A stretch of DNA of 64,000 nucleotides from Octadecabacter algicola (GTDB lineage: Bacteria > Pseudomonadota > Alphaproteobacteria > Rhodobacterales > Rhodobacteraceae). Of the stretch, positions 41,358 to 49,306 are shown piece after piece; within the stretch, counting starts at the first letter, position 1, and each line of letters starts with the position of its first letter. Position numbers and translations under genes: made by a program. Location: contig NZ_JAKGAR010000003.1 of the NCBI RefSeq assembly GCF_021532625.1, positions 62,001 through 126,000 of the forward strand. The letters run 5' to 3'. The notes beneath the pieces are model-generated. The model was not told the DNA's origin. It made no database searches and worked only from the letters and a program-made list of their open reading frames with translations.

Positions 41358-42368
41358 ATGAAAAATTTCATGAACCGTGCAGCCATTGCTGCACTCGCGA
41401 CCGGTATTGCAACAACGGCAGTTGCCGAAGAATGGAACGTGTCCCTTTGGGGGTCGCCACGCGCTTTCACGGCGCACGTTGAAAAACTGGCTGAATTGGT
41501 CGCTGAAAAAACGGACGGCGAGTTCACGCTGAACATCAGCTATGGTGGTCTGTCCAACAACCGTGAAAACCTTGATGGTATCTCCATTGGGGCATTTGAA
41601 ATGGCACAGTTCTGCGCGGGTTACCACCGCGATAAGAACCCATCTATCACAGTTCTGGAATTGCCCTTCCTCGGCGTCGCTTCGCTTGAGCAAGAAGTCG
41701 AACTGTCCATGGCGGTCTATAGCCACCCTGCGACTGCGGCGGACCTTGGTCGTTGGAATGCGACACTACTGATGCCGTCTCCACTCCCACAGTACAACAT
41801 TGTTGGTGTCGGCGATGCGCCGTCAACATTGGCAGACTTTGAGGGTCTGAGCGTCCGTGCAACAGGCGGTATTGGTGCCGCAATGGAGGCCGTGGGCGCT
41901 GTCCCAACATCCATGTCCGCGACAGAGGTGCGTCAGGCGATGGACTCCGGCGTTGTGAAAGCGGTTAGCTTTGCTCCGCACGCACACATGTCATTCGGCA
42001 CAATCGAAAACGGCACATGGTGGACGACAAACCTGAATCCGGGAACCGTGAACTGCCCTGTTGTGGTGAACTCCGACGCGCTTGATGGTCTTAGCGATGA
42101 GCACCGCGATGCTTTGCTGGGCTCCGTTGACGAGGCATTGGATCACTACATCGCCAACTACAACGGCAACACAATGGAAGCTTGGGCGCCCGCTTTAGAA
42201 GAGCGCGGTATCACCCAAGTCACATTCGCTGGCGAGGAAATCGAAGCGTTCAAAGAAGCAGCGGCCGCACCGGCCGCCGCGGCTTGGATCGAGCAGAACA
42301 CAGCTGCTGGCCTACCTGCGCAAGAACTCTACGACCTTGTCACAGGCTTAATCGCTGACGCGAACTAA
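41358..42368 (+). CDS. dctP: TRAP transporter substrate-binding protein, DctP family
   Basis: This 336-residue periplasmic protein has a signal peptide (MKNFMNRAAIAALATGIATT, cleavage near AVAEE). The mature part follows the DctP pattern: LAELVAEKTDGEFTLNISYG, LELPFLGVASLEQEVELSMA and the arginine-containing FEGLSVRATGGIGAAMEAVG that binds the substrate carboxylate. The start is set by the signal peptide and TGGGAGGAAATC; a longer frame begins inside the regulator gene. It is the first gene of a P-Q-M unit and is followed by a strong hairpin. It should bind an organic acid or amino-acid-like compound; the neighbouring enzymes suggest a nitrogenous substrate. Confidence 0.9.
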   Translation: MKNFMNRAAIAALATGIATTAVAEEWNVSLWGSPRAFTAHVEKLAELVAEKTDGEFTLNISYGGLSNNRENLDGISIGAFEMAQFCAGYHRDKNPSITVLELPFLGVASLEQEVELSMAVYSHPATAADLGRWNATLLMPSPLPQYNIVGVGDAPSTLADFEGLSVRATGGIGAAMEAVGAVPTSMSATEVRQAMDSGVVKAVSFAPHAHMSFGTIENGTWWTTNLNPGTVNCPVVVNSDALDGLSDEHRDALLGSVDEALDHYIANYNGNTMEAWAPALEERGITQVTFAGEEIEAFKEAAAAPAAAAWIEQNTAAGLPAQELYDLVTGLIADAN

Positions 42369-42380
42369 GGTCTCCCTACG

Positions 42381-42410
42381 GGCCCTGCAGTATCAGCTGC
42401 AGGGCCTTTT
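42381..42410 (+). terminator. Stem-loop with T-tract after the TRAP binding-protein gene
   Basis: GGCCCTGCAG and CTGCAGGGCC form a perfect ten-base stem with a six-base loop, followed by TTTTGACG. It would partly terminate or protect the upstream message, so that binding protein exceeds the membrane subunits. Confidence 0.75.
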
Positions 42411-42439
42411 GACGTATCCAATCCGAAAACGAGGCCCAA

Positions 42440-43063
42440 ATGGCAACCGCATCCTTGGTGCTAAGCGACGACAGCGCGCTGAGCAAACTCGACCACAAAT
42501 TGCTGCGACTTGAACGTGGGCTGGCACTGGTAAGTGGGCTCGCGGTGTTTTCACTTATGCTGCTGGCAGTGTTTTCGGTTTCAGGCAGAAACGCAATGAA
42601 CGCTCCCTTACCAGGGTACGTTGATTGGATTGAACAAGCGATGCCATTGATTGCCTTTATGGGCATTTCGTTTGTGATGCGCGAAGGCGGACACATCCGC
42701 ATGGACATCGTTGTCGGCAAATTGCGCGGCCGCACTCTATATGTGGTCGAACTGATTACGACCCTAGCAGTGCTCCTTTTGATGGCGCTTCTGGTTTGGG
42801 GCACTTGGGCGCATTTCCAACGCAGTTTTGACTTTGCTGCCCCGATGTGGAGCCGCGACAGTTCAATGGATATCGCATTGCCGCTTTGGCCCGCCAAACT
42901 GTTGGCCCCCGTTGCGTTCAGCGTTTTGTGCCTGCGCCTTTGTTTACAAGTTTGGGCCTATGGGCGGGCGATCAAGACCGGTAAAGCGATTGCCGTCCCC
43001 CTTATTCCCGATGCTGCAACTCAGGCTCGTATGGAAGCCGATCAATTGAGCGAGACTGAATAA
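42440..43063 (+). CDS. dctQ: TRAP transporter small membrane subunit, DctQ family
   Basis: This 207-residue protein has four transmembrane helices, at residues about 28-50, 60-80, 95-117 and 150-172. The loop AMPLIAFMGISFVMREGGHI, including the conserved REGGHIRMD, is the DctQ signature. It helps assemble the TRAP importer with the large subunit. Its N-terminal 25 residues are polar, and its C-terminal tail of about 30 residues is cytoplasmic. The stop overlaps the large-subunit start (TAATGG), so translation is coupled. The protein begins 71 bases after the binding-protein gene, beyond the hairpin. Confidence 0.87.
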   Translation: MATASLVLSDDSALSKLDHKLLRLERGLALVSGLAVFSLMLLAVFSVSGRNAMNAPLPGYVDWIEQAMPLIAFMGISFVMREGGHIRMDIVVGKLRGRTLYVVELITTLAVLLLMALLVWGTWAHFQRSFDFAAPMWSRDSSMDIALPLWPAKLLAPVAFSVLCLRLCLQVWAYGRAIKTGKAIAVPLIPDAATQARMEADQLSETE

Positions 43064-44463
43064 TGGAACCTATCGAAATTGGACTATGGGTTTCCGGCGG
43101 TATGCTGGTGATGATTGTATTGGGCATGCGCGTTGCGTTTGCCGCGGGCCTTGCGGGCATGATTGGTTTGATCTGGATTTTTTGGGCCAAGAAGGACTAC
43201 GGGTTCGATGATTTTGGGTGGGCGTTAGGCGTCGCCGTTAAGACAGCGGGGCAAGTGCCTCATTCCAAAGTGTCAAGCCAAGCATTGTCGTTGATCCCCA
43301 CGTTCATTCTGATTGGTTATCTGGCCTACTACGCCGGTCTTACCAAAGCGCTGTTTGAGGCGGCTAAGCGCTGGATTGCTTGGGTCCCTGGTGGTTTAGC
43401 TGTCGCGACGGTCTTTGCCACAGCTGGCTTTGCAGCCGTATCGGGCGCGTCGGTTGCAACCTCAGCTGTTTTCGCCCGTATTGCGATCCCTGAGATGCTC
43501 AAAATTGGGTATAACAAACAGTTCGCCGCGGGTGTTGTTGCTGCAGCGGGCACACTTGCCTCGCTTATCCCCCCGTCTGCGATCCTCGTTATCTACGCGA
43601 TCATTGTCGAACAGGACGTCGGTAAACTGCTCCTCGCGGGCTTTATCCCCGGTGCGTTTTCGGCGTTGGTCTACGCAAGCCTGATTATCGGGATGGCTCT
43701 GACGATCAAGGATTTCGGCCCCGCGGTTAAAGGATACACTTGGCGCGAACGTTTCGCATCCTTGCCGCCTGCGTTGCCGATCGTATTCGTCGTGCTGATC
43801 ATCATCTTGTTCGTCTACAATCCGTTCGGTGGGGACGCATGGGGCACACCAACTGAGGGCGGTGCGATCGGTGCGTTCGTCGTGTTCTTGATGGCGCTTT
43901 ATCAAGGTATGCGTTGGCCGCAGCTCAGAGACGCATTGCTCGAGACAGCCAAGCTAAGCGTGATGATCTTCACGATCATCTGGGGCGTCCTGATCTACGT
44001 GCGCTTTCTTGGGTTTGCGGATCTTCCCAGCGCGTTCTCCGATTGGATCACCTCCCTGACAATGTCGCCCATGTTGATCTTAGTCTGTATTTTGCTGGCC
44101 TACGCGGTCCTCGGTATGTTTATGGATGCAATTGGTATGCTGCTGTTGACGTTGCCTGTCGTCTATCCCGCCGTCATGGCCTTGAACGGCGGCGATGCCG
44201 TCGCAGCAGCAGACAGCGCCTTTGGTATGTCAGGTCCAATGTGCGCGATTTGGTTCGGTATTTTGGTGGTTAAGATGGCAGAGTTCTGCTTAATTACCCC
44301 GCCCATTGGGCTGAATTGTTTTGTCGTAGCCGGTGTGCGTGATGATCTGTCAGTGCAAGACGTGTTCAAGGGGGTCATGCCGTTCTTCATTGCAGATGCA
44401 ATCACGATCGCGCTTCTTGTTTCATTCCCAATGATTGTTTTGTGGCTCCCGAGCCTCGTGTGA
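43063..44463 (+). CDS. dctM: TRAP transporter large membrane subunit, DctM family
   Basis: This 466-residue integral membrane protein has about twelve to thirteen hydrophobic segments. Motifs seen are LAYYAGLTKALFEAAKRWI, AGFAAVSGASVATSAVFA (family hairpin), AAGTLASLIPPSAILVIYA (a signature segment) and MDAIGMLLLTLPVVYPAV. It forms the sodium-coupled transport pathway of the TRAP system. Size is above the 425-residue average because of loops near residue 200-260. It starts at the last base of dctQ and is followed by a strong terminator, so the P-Q-M set forms one unit and the enzyme genes after it are probably a separate transcript. Confidence 0.9.
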   Translation: MEPIEIGLWVSGGMLVMIVLGMRVAFAAGLAGMIGLIWIFWAKKDYGFDDFGWALGVAVKTAGQVPHSKVSSQALSLIPTFILIGYLAYYAGLTKALFEAAKRWIAWVPGGLAVATVFATAGFAAVSGASVATSAVFARIAIPEMLKIGYNKQFAAGVVAAAGTLASLIPPSAILVIYAIIVEQDVGKLLLAGFIPGAFSALVYASLIIGMALTIKDFGPAVKGYTWRERFASLPPALPIVFVVLIIILFVYNPFGGDAWGTPTEGGAIGAFVVFLMALYQGMRWPQLRDALLETAKLSVMIFTIIWGVLIYVRFLGFADLPSAFSDWITSLTMSPMLILVCILLAYAVLGMFMDAIGMLLLTLPVVYPAVMALNGGDAVAAADSAFGMSGPMCAIWFGILVVKMAEFCLITPPIGLNCFVVAGVRDDLSVQDVFKGVMPFFIADAITIALLVSFPMIVLWLPSLV

Positions 44464-44468
44464 CCCTG

Positions 44469-44500
44469 ATCACGCCGAGTTAAGCACTCGGCGTGATTTT
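44469..44500 (+). terminator. Rho-independent terminator after the TRAP genes
   Basis: ATCACGCCGAG and CTCGGCGTGAT form a perfect 11-base stem with a seven-base loop, followed by TTTG. It lies just past the DctM stop and separates the transporter from the enzyme trio. Confidence 0.78.
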
Positions 44501-44598
44501 GTCTCGGATCAATCCTAACTAGACTTGCTGCATGATTTCGATCAGGTTTTCAGCGTTACGACACCAACTCATGACGTTAACACCCAAAGGTAAATCTC

Positions 44599-45648
44599 AT
44601 GCGCGACAACTTAGCCAATCCGCATTTTCAGACCGGACTGCTCGGTCTGAAACACATGCCAAAAGATAACGCATCGAATGTGTCCACGTTGTTGGCAAAA
44701 TGCCCAGCGCACAAAGCCACGCCCTTATTAAATATGCCGGATCTGGCCCGCCATATCGGCGTCGCGCAAGTACATGTAAAAGACGAAAGCGACCGCATGG
44801 GATTGGGAAGTTTCAAAGCTCTCGGTGCGGCCTACGCAATTGCCTGTAAAGCCGCCGAACATGTTGTCGAAGACCAATGGAACGTCGCATTGACAGACGA
44901 GGTTTTCATCACAGCAAGTGCTGGAAATCATGGTTTATCAGTGGCAGCGGGTGCGCGATTATTCGGTGCCACGGCGATAATCTATCTCGCTGAATCCGTG
45001 CCGGAAGCATTTGCAGACAGACTACGCGCGATCGGGGCAGATGTGGTCCGAGCCGGGGCTACCTATGAAGATAGTTTGGACGCCGCCCAAGCAAGCGCCG
45101 ATGCCGGGCAAGGCACGTTGCTATCGGACGGATCGTGGCCTGGATATACGCTCCTCCCGTCGCGGGTGATGGAAGGGTATTTGCAGCTCGCAGTTGAGGT
45201 CGCCGAGCAAATCGACGAGCCACCCTCTCACATCTTTTTGCAGGCGGGGGTTGGCGGCTTGGCCGCGGCGGTGGCGGCCTATGCAAGATGCGTTTGGGGA
45301 AATGGCCCCACAATTATCGTCGTGGAGCCAGACGCGGCACCTGCGCTGATCGAAAGCGTGCGTGCTGGCGCGATTTGCACGACAACGGGTCCTGTGTCCG
45401 ACATGGGCCGACTTGATTGCAAAACCCCTTCCATGATTGCACTGGCTGGTTTGACACGTGATGCGAATACATTTCTGACGATCACCGAGGAAGACGCAGC
45501 CCAAGCGGTGAGCGTTCTGGCGCAACATGGCCTGACGACAACCCCATCGGGCGGAGCAGGATTTGCGGCGGCATTGAATGGGTATGAGGGCATGGGCCCC
45601 GACGCGCGCGTATTAATTATCCTAAGCGAAGGTGCCGAGGATGTCTGA
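44599..45648 (+). CDS. Diaminopropionate ammonia-lyase-like PLP enzyme
   Basis: This 349-residue type-II-fold PLP enzyme has its catalytic lysine in GLGSFKALGAAYAI (K73) and the phosphate-adjacent SAGNHGLSVAAGARLFGA. The segment LSDGSWPGYTLLPSRVMEGY closely follows that of 2,3-diaminopropionate ammonia-lyase (DpaL), as does the final VLIILSEGAEDV. It is about 50 residues shorter than DpaL. This family removes ammonia from beta-substituted or beta-hydroxy alanines and related amino acids. The stop overlaps by eight bases the start of the M24 gene. The trio of genes behind a TRAP importer suggests an amino-acid-like nutrient. Threonine-dehydratase-like EutB proteins of ectoine pathways are an alternative relationship. 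Confidence 0.82.
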   Translation: MRDNLANPHFQTGLLGLKHMPKDNASNVSTLLAKCPAHKATPLLNMPDLARHIGVAQVHVKDESDRMGLGSFKALGAAYAIACKAAEHVVEDQWNVALTDEVFITASAGNHGLSVAAGARLFGATAIIYLAESVPEAFADRLRAIGADVVRAGATYEDSLDAAQASADAGQGTLLSDGSWPGYTLLPSRVMEGYLQLAVEVAEQIDEPPSHIFLQAGVGGLAAAVAAYARCVWGNGPTIIVVEPDAAPALIESVRAGAICTTTGPVSDMGRLDCKTPSMIALAGLTRDANTFLTITEEDAAQAVSVLAQHGLTTTPSGGAGFAAALNGYEGMGPDARVLIILSEGAEDV

Positions 45649-46804
45649 GGCCGCGCCTCTGTTCACTGTAGAGGAATATCGCGGGCGGGTCGCGCTTTTG
45701 CAAAGCGGAATGAAAGCCGCGCAGTTGGGTGGCCTGCTGTTGACCACACCCGCCGACGTTTTCTACGTCACTGGTTTCTTGACGCGGTTTTGGGAAAGCC
45801 CCGCGCGCCCTTGGTTCATTCTGATCCCCGCGAATGGTCGCCCGATCGCCATTATTCCATCTATCGGTGCTGCGTTGATGGGCCAAAGCTGGTTGCATGA
45901 CATTCGCACATGGGATGCGCCTGATCCGACAGATGATGGGGTTTCCTTGCTGGTCGATGCGATTTGCGAAACGATTCCAAACAATGGCGCGCTTGGAATC
46001 CCGATGGGCCTGGAAACAAATCTTCGTATGCCATTGGCGGATTTTGAGCGTGTCAAGCGCCGCATTGAGCCCCGTCGCGTCACGGATGCCACAGCAATCG
46101 TGCAACGCGTCCGCGAGATCAAATCCGAAGCCGAGATCGACAAGATCAAATCGACCTGTGAAATCGCAGATCGCGCGTTTGTCCGAGTGCCAGAATTTGC
46201 CTCGTCTGGCCGACCGCTTGATCAGATTTTTCGCGACTTCCAGATAGCACTGCTGCAAGAAGGCGCCGATTGGGTGAGCTACGTTGCGGGCGGCGCAGGG
46301 CAAGGCGGATATGGCGACGTGATTTCACCCGCCAATGCACAGCCGTTGGTCAAAGGTGATGTTTTGATGTTGGACACCGGGGCCGTGCGCGACGGCTATT
46401 TTTGTGACTTTGATCGTAATTATTCTGTTGGTCCGCCTTCTTCCGCCGTTCAACGTGCGCAGGAGGCATTGTTTGCAGCAACAAATCTGGCGCTTGAAAT
46501 GCTGCGCCCAGGTATGACCGCCGCGGACCTACACGCGCTTATGACAAATCACTTGCGCAACGCAGGTGTCGTGCCCGGCGGTGGTAGATTAGGGCACGGC
46601 CTGGGTATAACACTGACTGAGTGGCCCTCATTCACTGCGAAAGACACCACACCGCTTCGTGAGGGCATGGTGCTAACCTTGGAGCCCGGTGTCGAGGTTT
46701 CCGCCGGAAAGTTTCTTGTCCATGAGGAAAACGTCGTTTTGCGCGCAAGCGGGCCTGAGCTGCTTTCATCTCGGGCGCCACAAGAATTGCCTAGGTTAGA
46801 GTAA
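45641..46804 (+). CDS. M24-family (Xaa-Pro aminopeptidase/creatinase-like) hydrolase
   Basis: This 387-residue pita-bread protein has an N-terminal creatinase-like domain (about 1-150) and a catalytic M24 domain. All five metal-ligand positions are readable: D245 (VLMLDTGAV), D256 or D258 (CDFDRNY), H319 (LGHGLGI), E348 (TLEPGV) and E362 (VHEENV). A metal-dependent hydrolase is therefore expected. The start overlaps the PLP gene end; the next gene begins at its last base. In ectoine degradation the M24 protein opens a cyclic amide, but that enzyme lacks a normal metal site as I recall. The intact ligands here point to a dipeptide-like or creatine-like substrate instead, though neither is proven. 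Confidence 0.83.
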   Translation: MSEAAPLFTVEEYRGRVALLQSGMKAAQLGGLLLTTPADVFYVTGFLTRFWESPARPWFILIPANGRPIAIIPSIGAALMGQSWLHDIRTWDAPDPTDDGVSLLVDAICETIPNNGALGIPMGLETNLRMPLADFERVKRRIEPRRVTDATAIVQRVREIKSEAEIDKIKSTCEIADRAFVRVPEFASSGRPLDQIFRDFQIALLQEGADWVSYVAGGAGQGGYGDVISPANAQPLVKGDVLMLDTGAVRDGYFCDFDRNYSVGPPSSAVQRAQEALFAATNLALEMLRPGMTAADLHALMTNHLRNAGVVPGGGRLGHGLGITLTEWPSFTAKDTTPLREGMVLTLEPGVEVSAGKFLVHEENVVLRASGPELLSSRAPQELPRLE

Positions 46805-47568
46805 TGGACAAATTTCCCTACGACTTATCGGACATCAATGAACGGACCGCGGCACTCGGATTGATAGTTCTACAGGTCGATGAGACGATAGAACAAGACT
46901 TTCGCAGATTGTTGGTGGGATCAGAAATAGCGATTTATGTCAGCCGAATTCCCTCGGGATCTAACTTAACGCCCGAAACGATCGCACAAATGGGTCTCGA
47001 TTTGCCAAGAGCGGCTTCGCTTTTGCCACCCGCCGCGCGGTTCGATGCGATCGGTTACGCCTGCACATCTGGCACAACATTGATCGGAGCGGAGAAGGTC
47101 ACAAAGTTAGTTAAAAAACAGACTAACACGCGAGCCGTGACGAACCCGCTGAGCGCCGCAATCGCTGCGTTCACAGCACTCAATGTAAAGTCCGTTGCAA
47201 TCGTTTCGCCCTACATTGCGTCCGTTGCAACTCCAATTCAGATTGCCTTTGAAGATGCGGGGTTTAATGTTCCTGCAACCCTATCATTTGGCGAAGAAAT
47301 CGAAGCCAATGTTGCGCGAATTGATCCAGCGTCAATCCACGCCGCCGCGATGCAGATCGGCCGATCCCCGGAGGTCGAGGCAGTCTTTTTGTCGTGCACG
47401 AACCTACGCACCTTGGACATTATCGACGATCTGGAACAGAGTCTTGGTCGGCCCGTGGTGAGCAGCAATCAAGCACTGGCTTGGCACATGAGCCAGATTG
47501 GATCCGCGCCACTTTCACCGGATGCGCCGGGAATTCTCTGTCAGGGAAAAATATATAGCACTTACTAA
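46804..47568 (+). CDS. Asp/Glu racemase/maleate-isomerase-superfamily protein (Amdase type)
   Basis: This 254-residue protein belongs to the two-cysteine superfamily that includes Asp/Glu racemase, arylmalonate decarboxylase, maleate isomerase and EutA of ectoine loci. The catalytic cysteines are C87 in YACTSGTTLIG and C198 in SCTNLRTLDIIDDL, and SSNQALAWHM is a closing motif of the maleate-isomerase/EutA side. It could racemise an amino acid or isomerise or decarboxylate a diacid released by the other two enzymes. It starts at the last base of the M24 gene (TAATGG). No terminator is obvious in the 185 bases before the tRNA gene on the other strand. Confidence 0.82.
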   Translation: MDKFPYDLSDINERTAALGLIVLQVDETIEQDFRRLLVGSEIAIYVSRIPSGSNLTPETIAQMGLDLPRAASLLPPAARFDAIGYACTSGTTLIGAEKVTKLVKKQTNTRAVTNPLSAAIAAFTALNVKSVAIVSPYIASVATPIQIAFEDAGFNVPATLSFGEEIEANVARIDPASIHAAAMQIGRSPEVEAVFLSCTNLRTLDIIDDLEQSLGRPVVSSNQALAWHMSQIGSAPLSPDAPGILCQGKIYSTY

Positions 47569-47753
47569 CCCCTACCCTCGCAGAGAGCAGGTTTTAAAGG
47601 CAGGCGCGCTGAAGCGCTTTGCTCAAAACCAGTCTTGAAAGGGCAACCATGAAACACATCTTCTCAATCGATCAATAGCAAAGCTATTTGTCGAAAAAGG
47701 GACAAGCTCTGTCGCCAAGGGCAGAACTATGTATCGTTTCATAATTAGGGTAG

Positions 47754-47830
47754 TGGCGGACCGAGGAGGATTCGAACCCCCGACCCCCTGATTCGTAGTC
47801 AGGTACTCTATCCAGCTGAGCTATCGGTCC
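47754..47830 (-). tRNA. tRNA-Arg (anticodon ACG)
   Basis: The minus strand folds into a standard cloverleaf of 77 bases. The seven-base acceptor stem is GGACCGA with TCGGTCC, and the D arm is GCTC/GAGT. The anticodon arm is CCTGA-CTACGAA-TCAGG (anticodon ACG) and the T arm is GGGGG-TTCGAAT-CCTCC. A five-base variable loop is present and the terminal CCA is encoded in the DNA. It reads CGN arginine codons after A-to-I editing. It lies between the enzyme trio and the orphan histidine kinase. Confidence 0.96.
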
Positions 47831-47877
47831 ACTGAGCGGGGATGTAGCGACCCCTTGGGCTCAGCGCAAGAGGTAAA

Positions 47878-49278
47878 CTACGATATCTTTGGGGAAAGTG
47901 TCAGGTCGGATTTTGGAAGGCTTATTACAAAGCGTGTTCCACTCTCGTCTGTGCGCTCCAGATCCAACCGTCCACCATGGCCACGAATTAATTCAGCTGC
48001 AATCGCCAAGCCCAGGCCAGACCCGCCACGGGTGGTCCCACCCTGAAACGCTTCGAACAAATGCTCTTGAGCCTTCTTTGGGAGGCCCGGCCCTGTGTCG
48101 GTCACCGAGATCGACCAAACGCTGTCGTCCTCTGCGCCCGTAATAGAAACCTCGCCTGCTTTCCCGGTCGCAACGATCGCTTGCCTTGCGTTCCGTACGA
48201 GGTTGCCTAGAACTCGATAAATCTGTTCCTCATCAGCGCGCACAGTCATTCCTGTCGGGATGTCTTCACTGAAGGAAACATCGTTTTCTCCGCTGGCCAA
48301 GCGTTCACTTTCGATAACGTCATCCACGACGTCCGCCAAAGAAATGCGTGCCAAAGTCGGGGCTGGTTCATCGACGCGACCAAAGGCCAGCGTGGTTTCA
48401 CACAGGTTCACGGCGCGGGTAATTGAATTCACCAATTTCGGGGCCAGACGGTTCACGGTTGGATCATTTGAGCTTTCGATTCGATCCGTGAACAAAACCG
48501 CAGACGTCAGGATATTGCGCAGGTCGTGGCTAATCTTGCTCACGGCGCCGCCCAATTGCGCCAACCGTTCTTTTTGTTTGAGGGCCCCTGTGATCTGAGT
48601 CTGCATCATAGCCATCGCATCTTCGGCTTCGCGCAGCTCGGCAATGCTTGCCTTGGGCATAATTAAGTTGCGCGAGTCCTCAGGTGAGCGCGCATAGGCT
48701 TTCATGTGATCAACCACGCCCCGAATTGGTTTCACGATCAAACTTTGCACGGCGAAAAACAACAACCCTGCCACTACGATCGAGATGACCGCTGACAACA
48801 GCAAAATCCGAACTCCGTAGTCGATCAATGCCATGCGTAAGGGTTCGGTGGGGAGCGTAATCTCGATCAGTAGCCCACCATCCTGCACAGGGTTACCGAT
48901 CACACGAATAACCCGTTCTTCTGTATCTGTAAGCCGCAGCATCGTGTCGCGCACCAACATCCATGAAGACGGGTCGCGCATATCGAATGTCTTGTGAATA
49001 GGTGTCGGGATTGGTGACGACAGCGCCAACTGCCGCACCTCATCGCGCCGCAGCACGACGTTGTATACCCCAGCGTTTACCAGAAGCTCTTGCTCCAGCT
49101 CTTCGGAGATCATGTCCTCAGCCAGAAGCGTCAGTGATGCAATCTGCGCGCGTTCTAGCCGTTCAAGGAAATAGTCCTCTCTGAATCGCGCAACCGACGG
49201 CACAAAAATCAGCAGTTCGGCAATCAACACGAACACCGTGGTGAGTATCAAGAACCGCCCTGACAGGGTATTGAGCAT
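47878..49278 (-). CDS. Orphan HAMP-containing sensor histidine kinase
   Basis: This 466-residue kinase has two transmembrane helices (about 7-28 and 160-190), a periplasmic sensor of about 130 residues and a HAMP-like linker (VKPIRGVVDHMKAYARSPED). The H-box is AVSKISHDLRNILTSAVLF, the N-box is VLGNLVRNARQAIVATG, and the G-boxes are VTDTGPGLPKKA and GSGLGLAI. The start at MLNTLSGRF follows AAGGAACGGAATGCAGA. No response regulator adjoins it, so its partner is elsewhere. It is separated by 28 bases from the flavoprotein gene upstream on the same strand, so the two may be co-transcribed. The periplasmic signal is unknown. Confidence 0.85.
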   Translation of the reverse strand: MLNTLSGRFLILTTVFVLIAELLIFVPSVARFREDYFLERLERAQIASLTLLAEDMISEELEQELLVNAGVYNVVLRRDEVRQLALSSPIPTPIHKTFDMRDPSSWMLVRDTMLRLTDTEERVIRVIGNPVQDGGLLIEITLPTEPLRMALIDYGVRILLLSAVISIVVAGLLFFAVQSLIVKPIRGVVDHMKAYARSPEDSRNLIMPKASIAELREAEDAMAMMQTQITGALKQKERLAQLGGAVSKISHDLRNILTSAVLFTDRIESSNDPTVNRLAPKLVNSITRAVNLCETTLAFGRVDEPAPTLARISLADVVDDVIESERLASGENDVSFSEDIPTGMTVRADEEQIYRVLGNLVRNARQAIVATGKAGEVSITGAEDDSVWSISVTDTGPGLPKKAQEHLFEAFQGGTTRGGSGLGLAIAAELIRGHGGRLDLERTDESGTRFVISLPKSDLTLSPKIS

Positions 49279-49306
49279 TCTGCATTCCGTTCCTTGTTTT
49301 CGTACC

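Noticed and set aside
44599-47568. Calling the trio an ectoine degradation operon
   Set aside because: Key partners (EutC, deacetylase, aminotransferase, EnuR) are missing and the M24 protein keeps normal metal ligands; the similarity is kept as a hint only.
47754-47830. tRNA-Arg as an attachment site for an integrated element
   Set aside because: No integrase, direct repeat of the tRNA 3' end or mobile gene was seen on either side.
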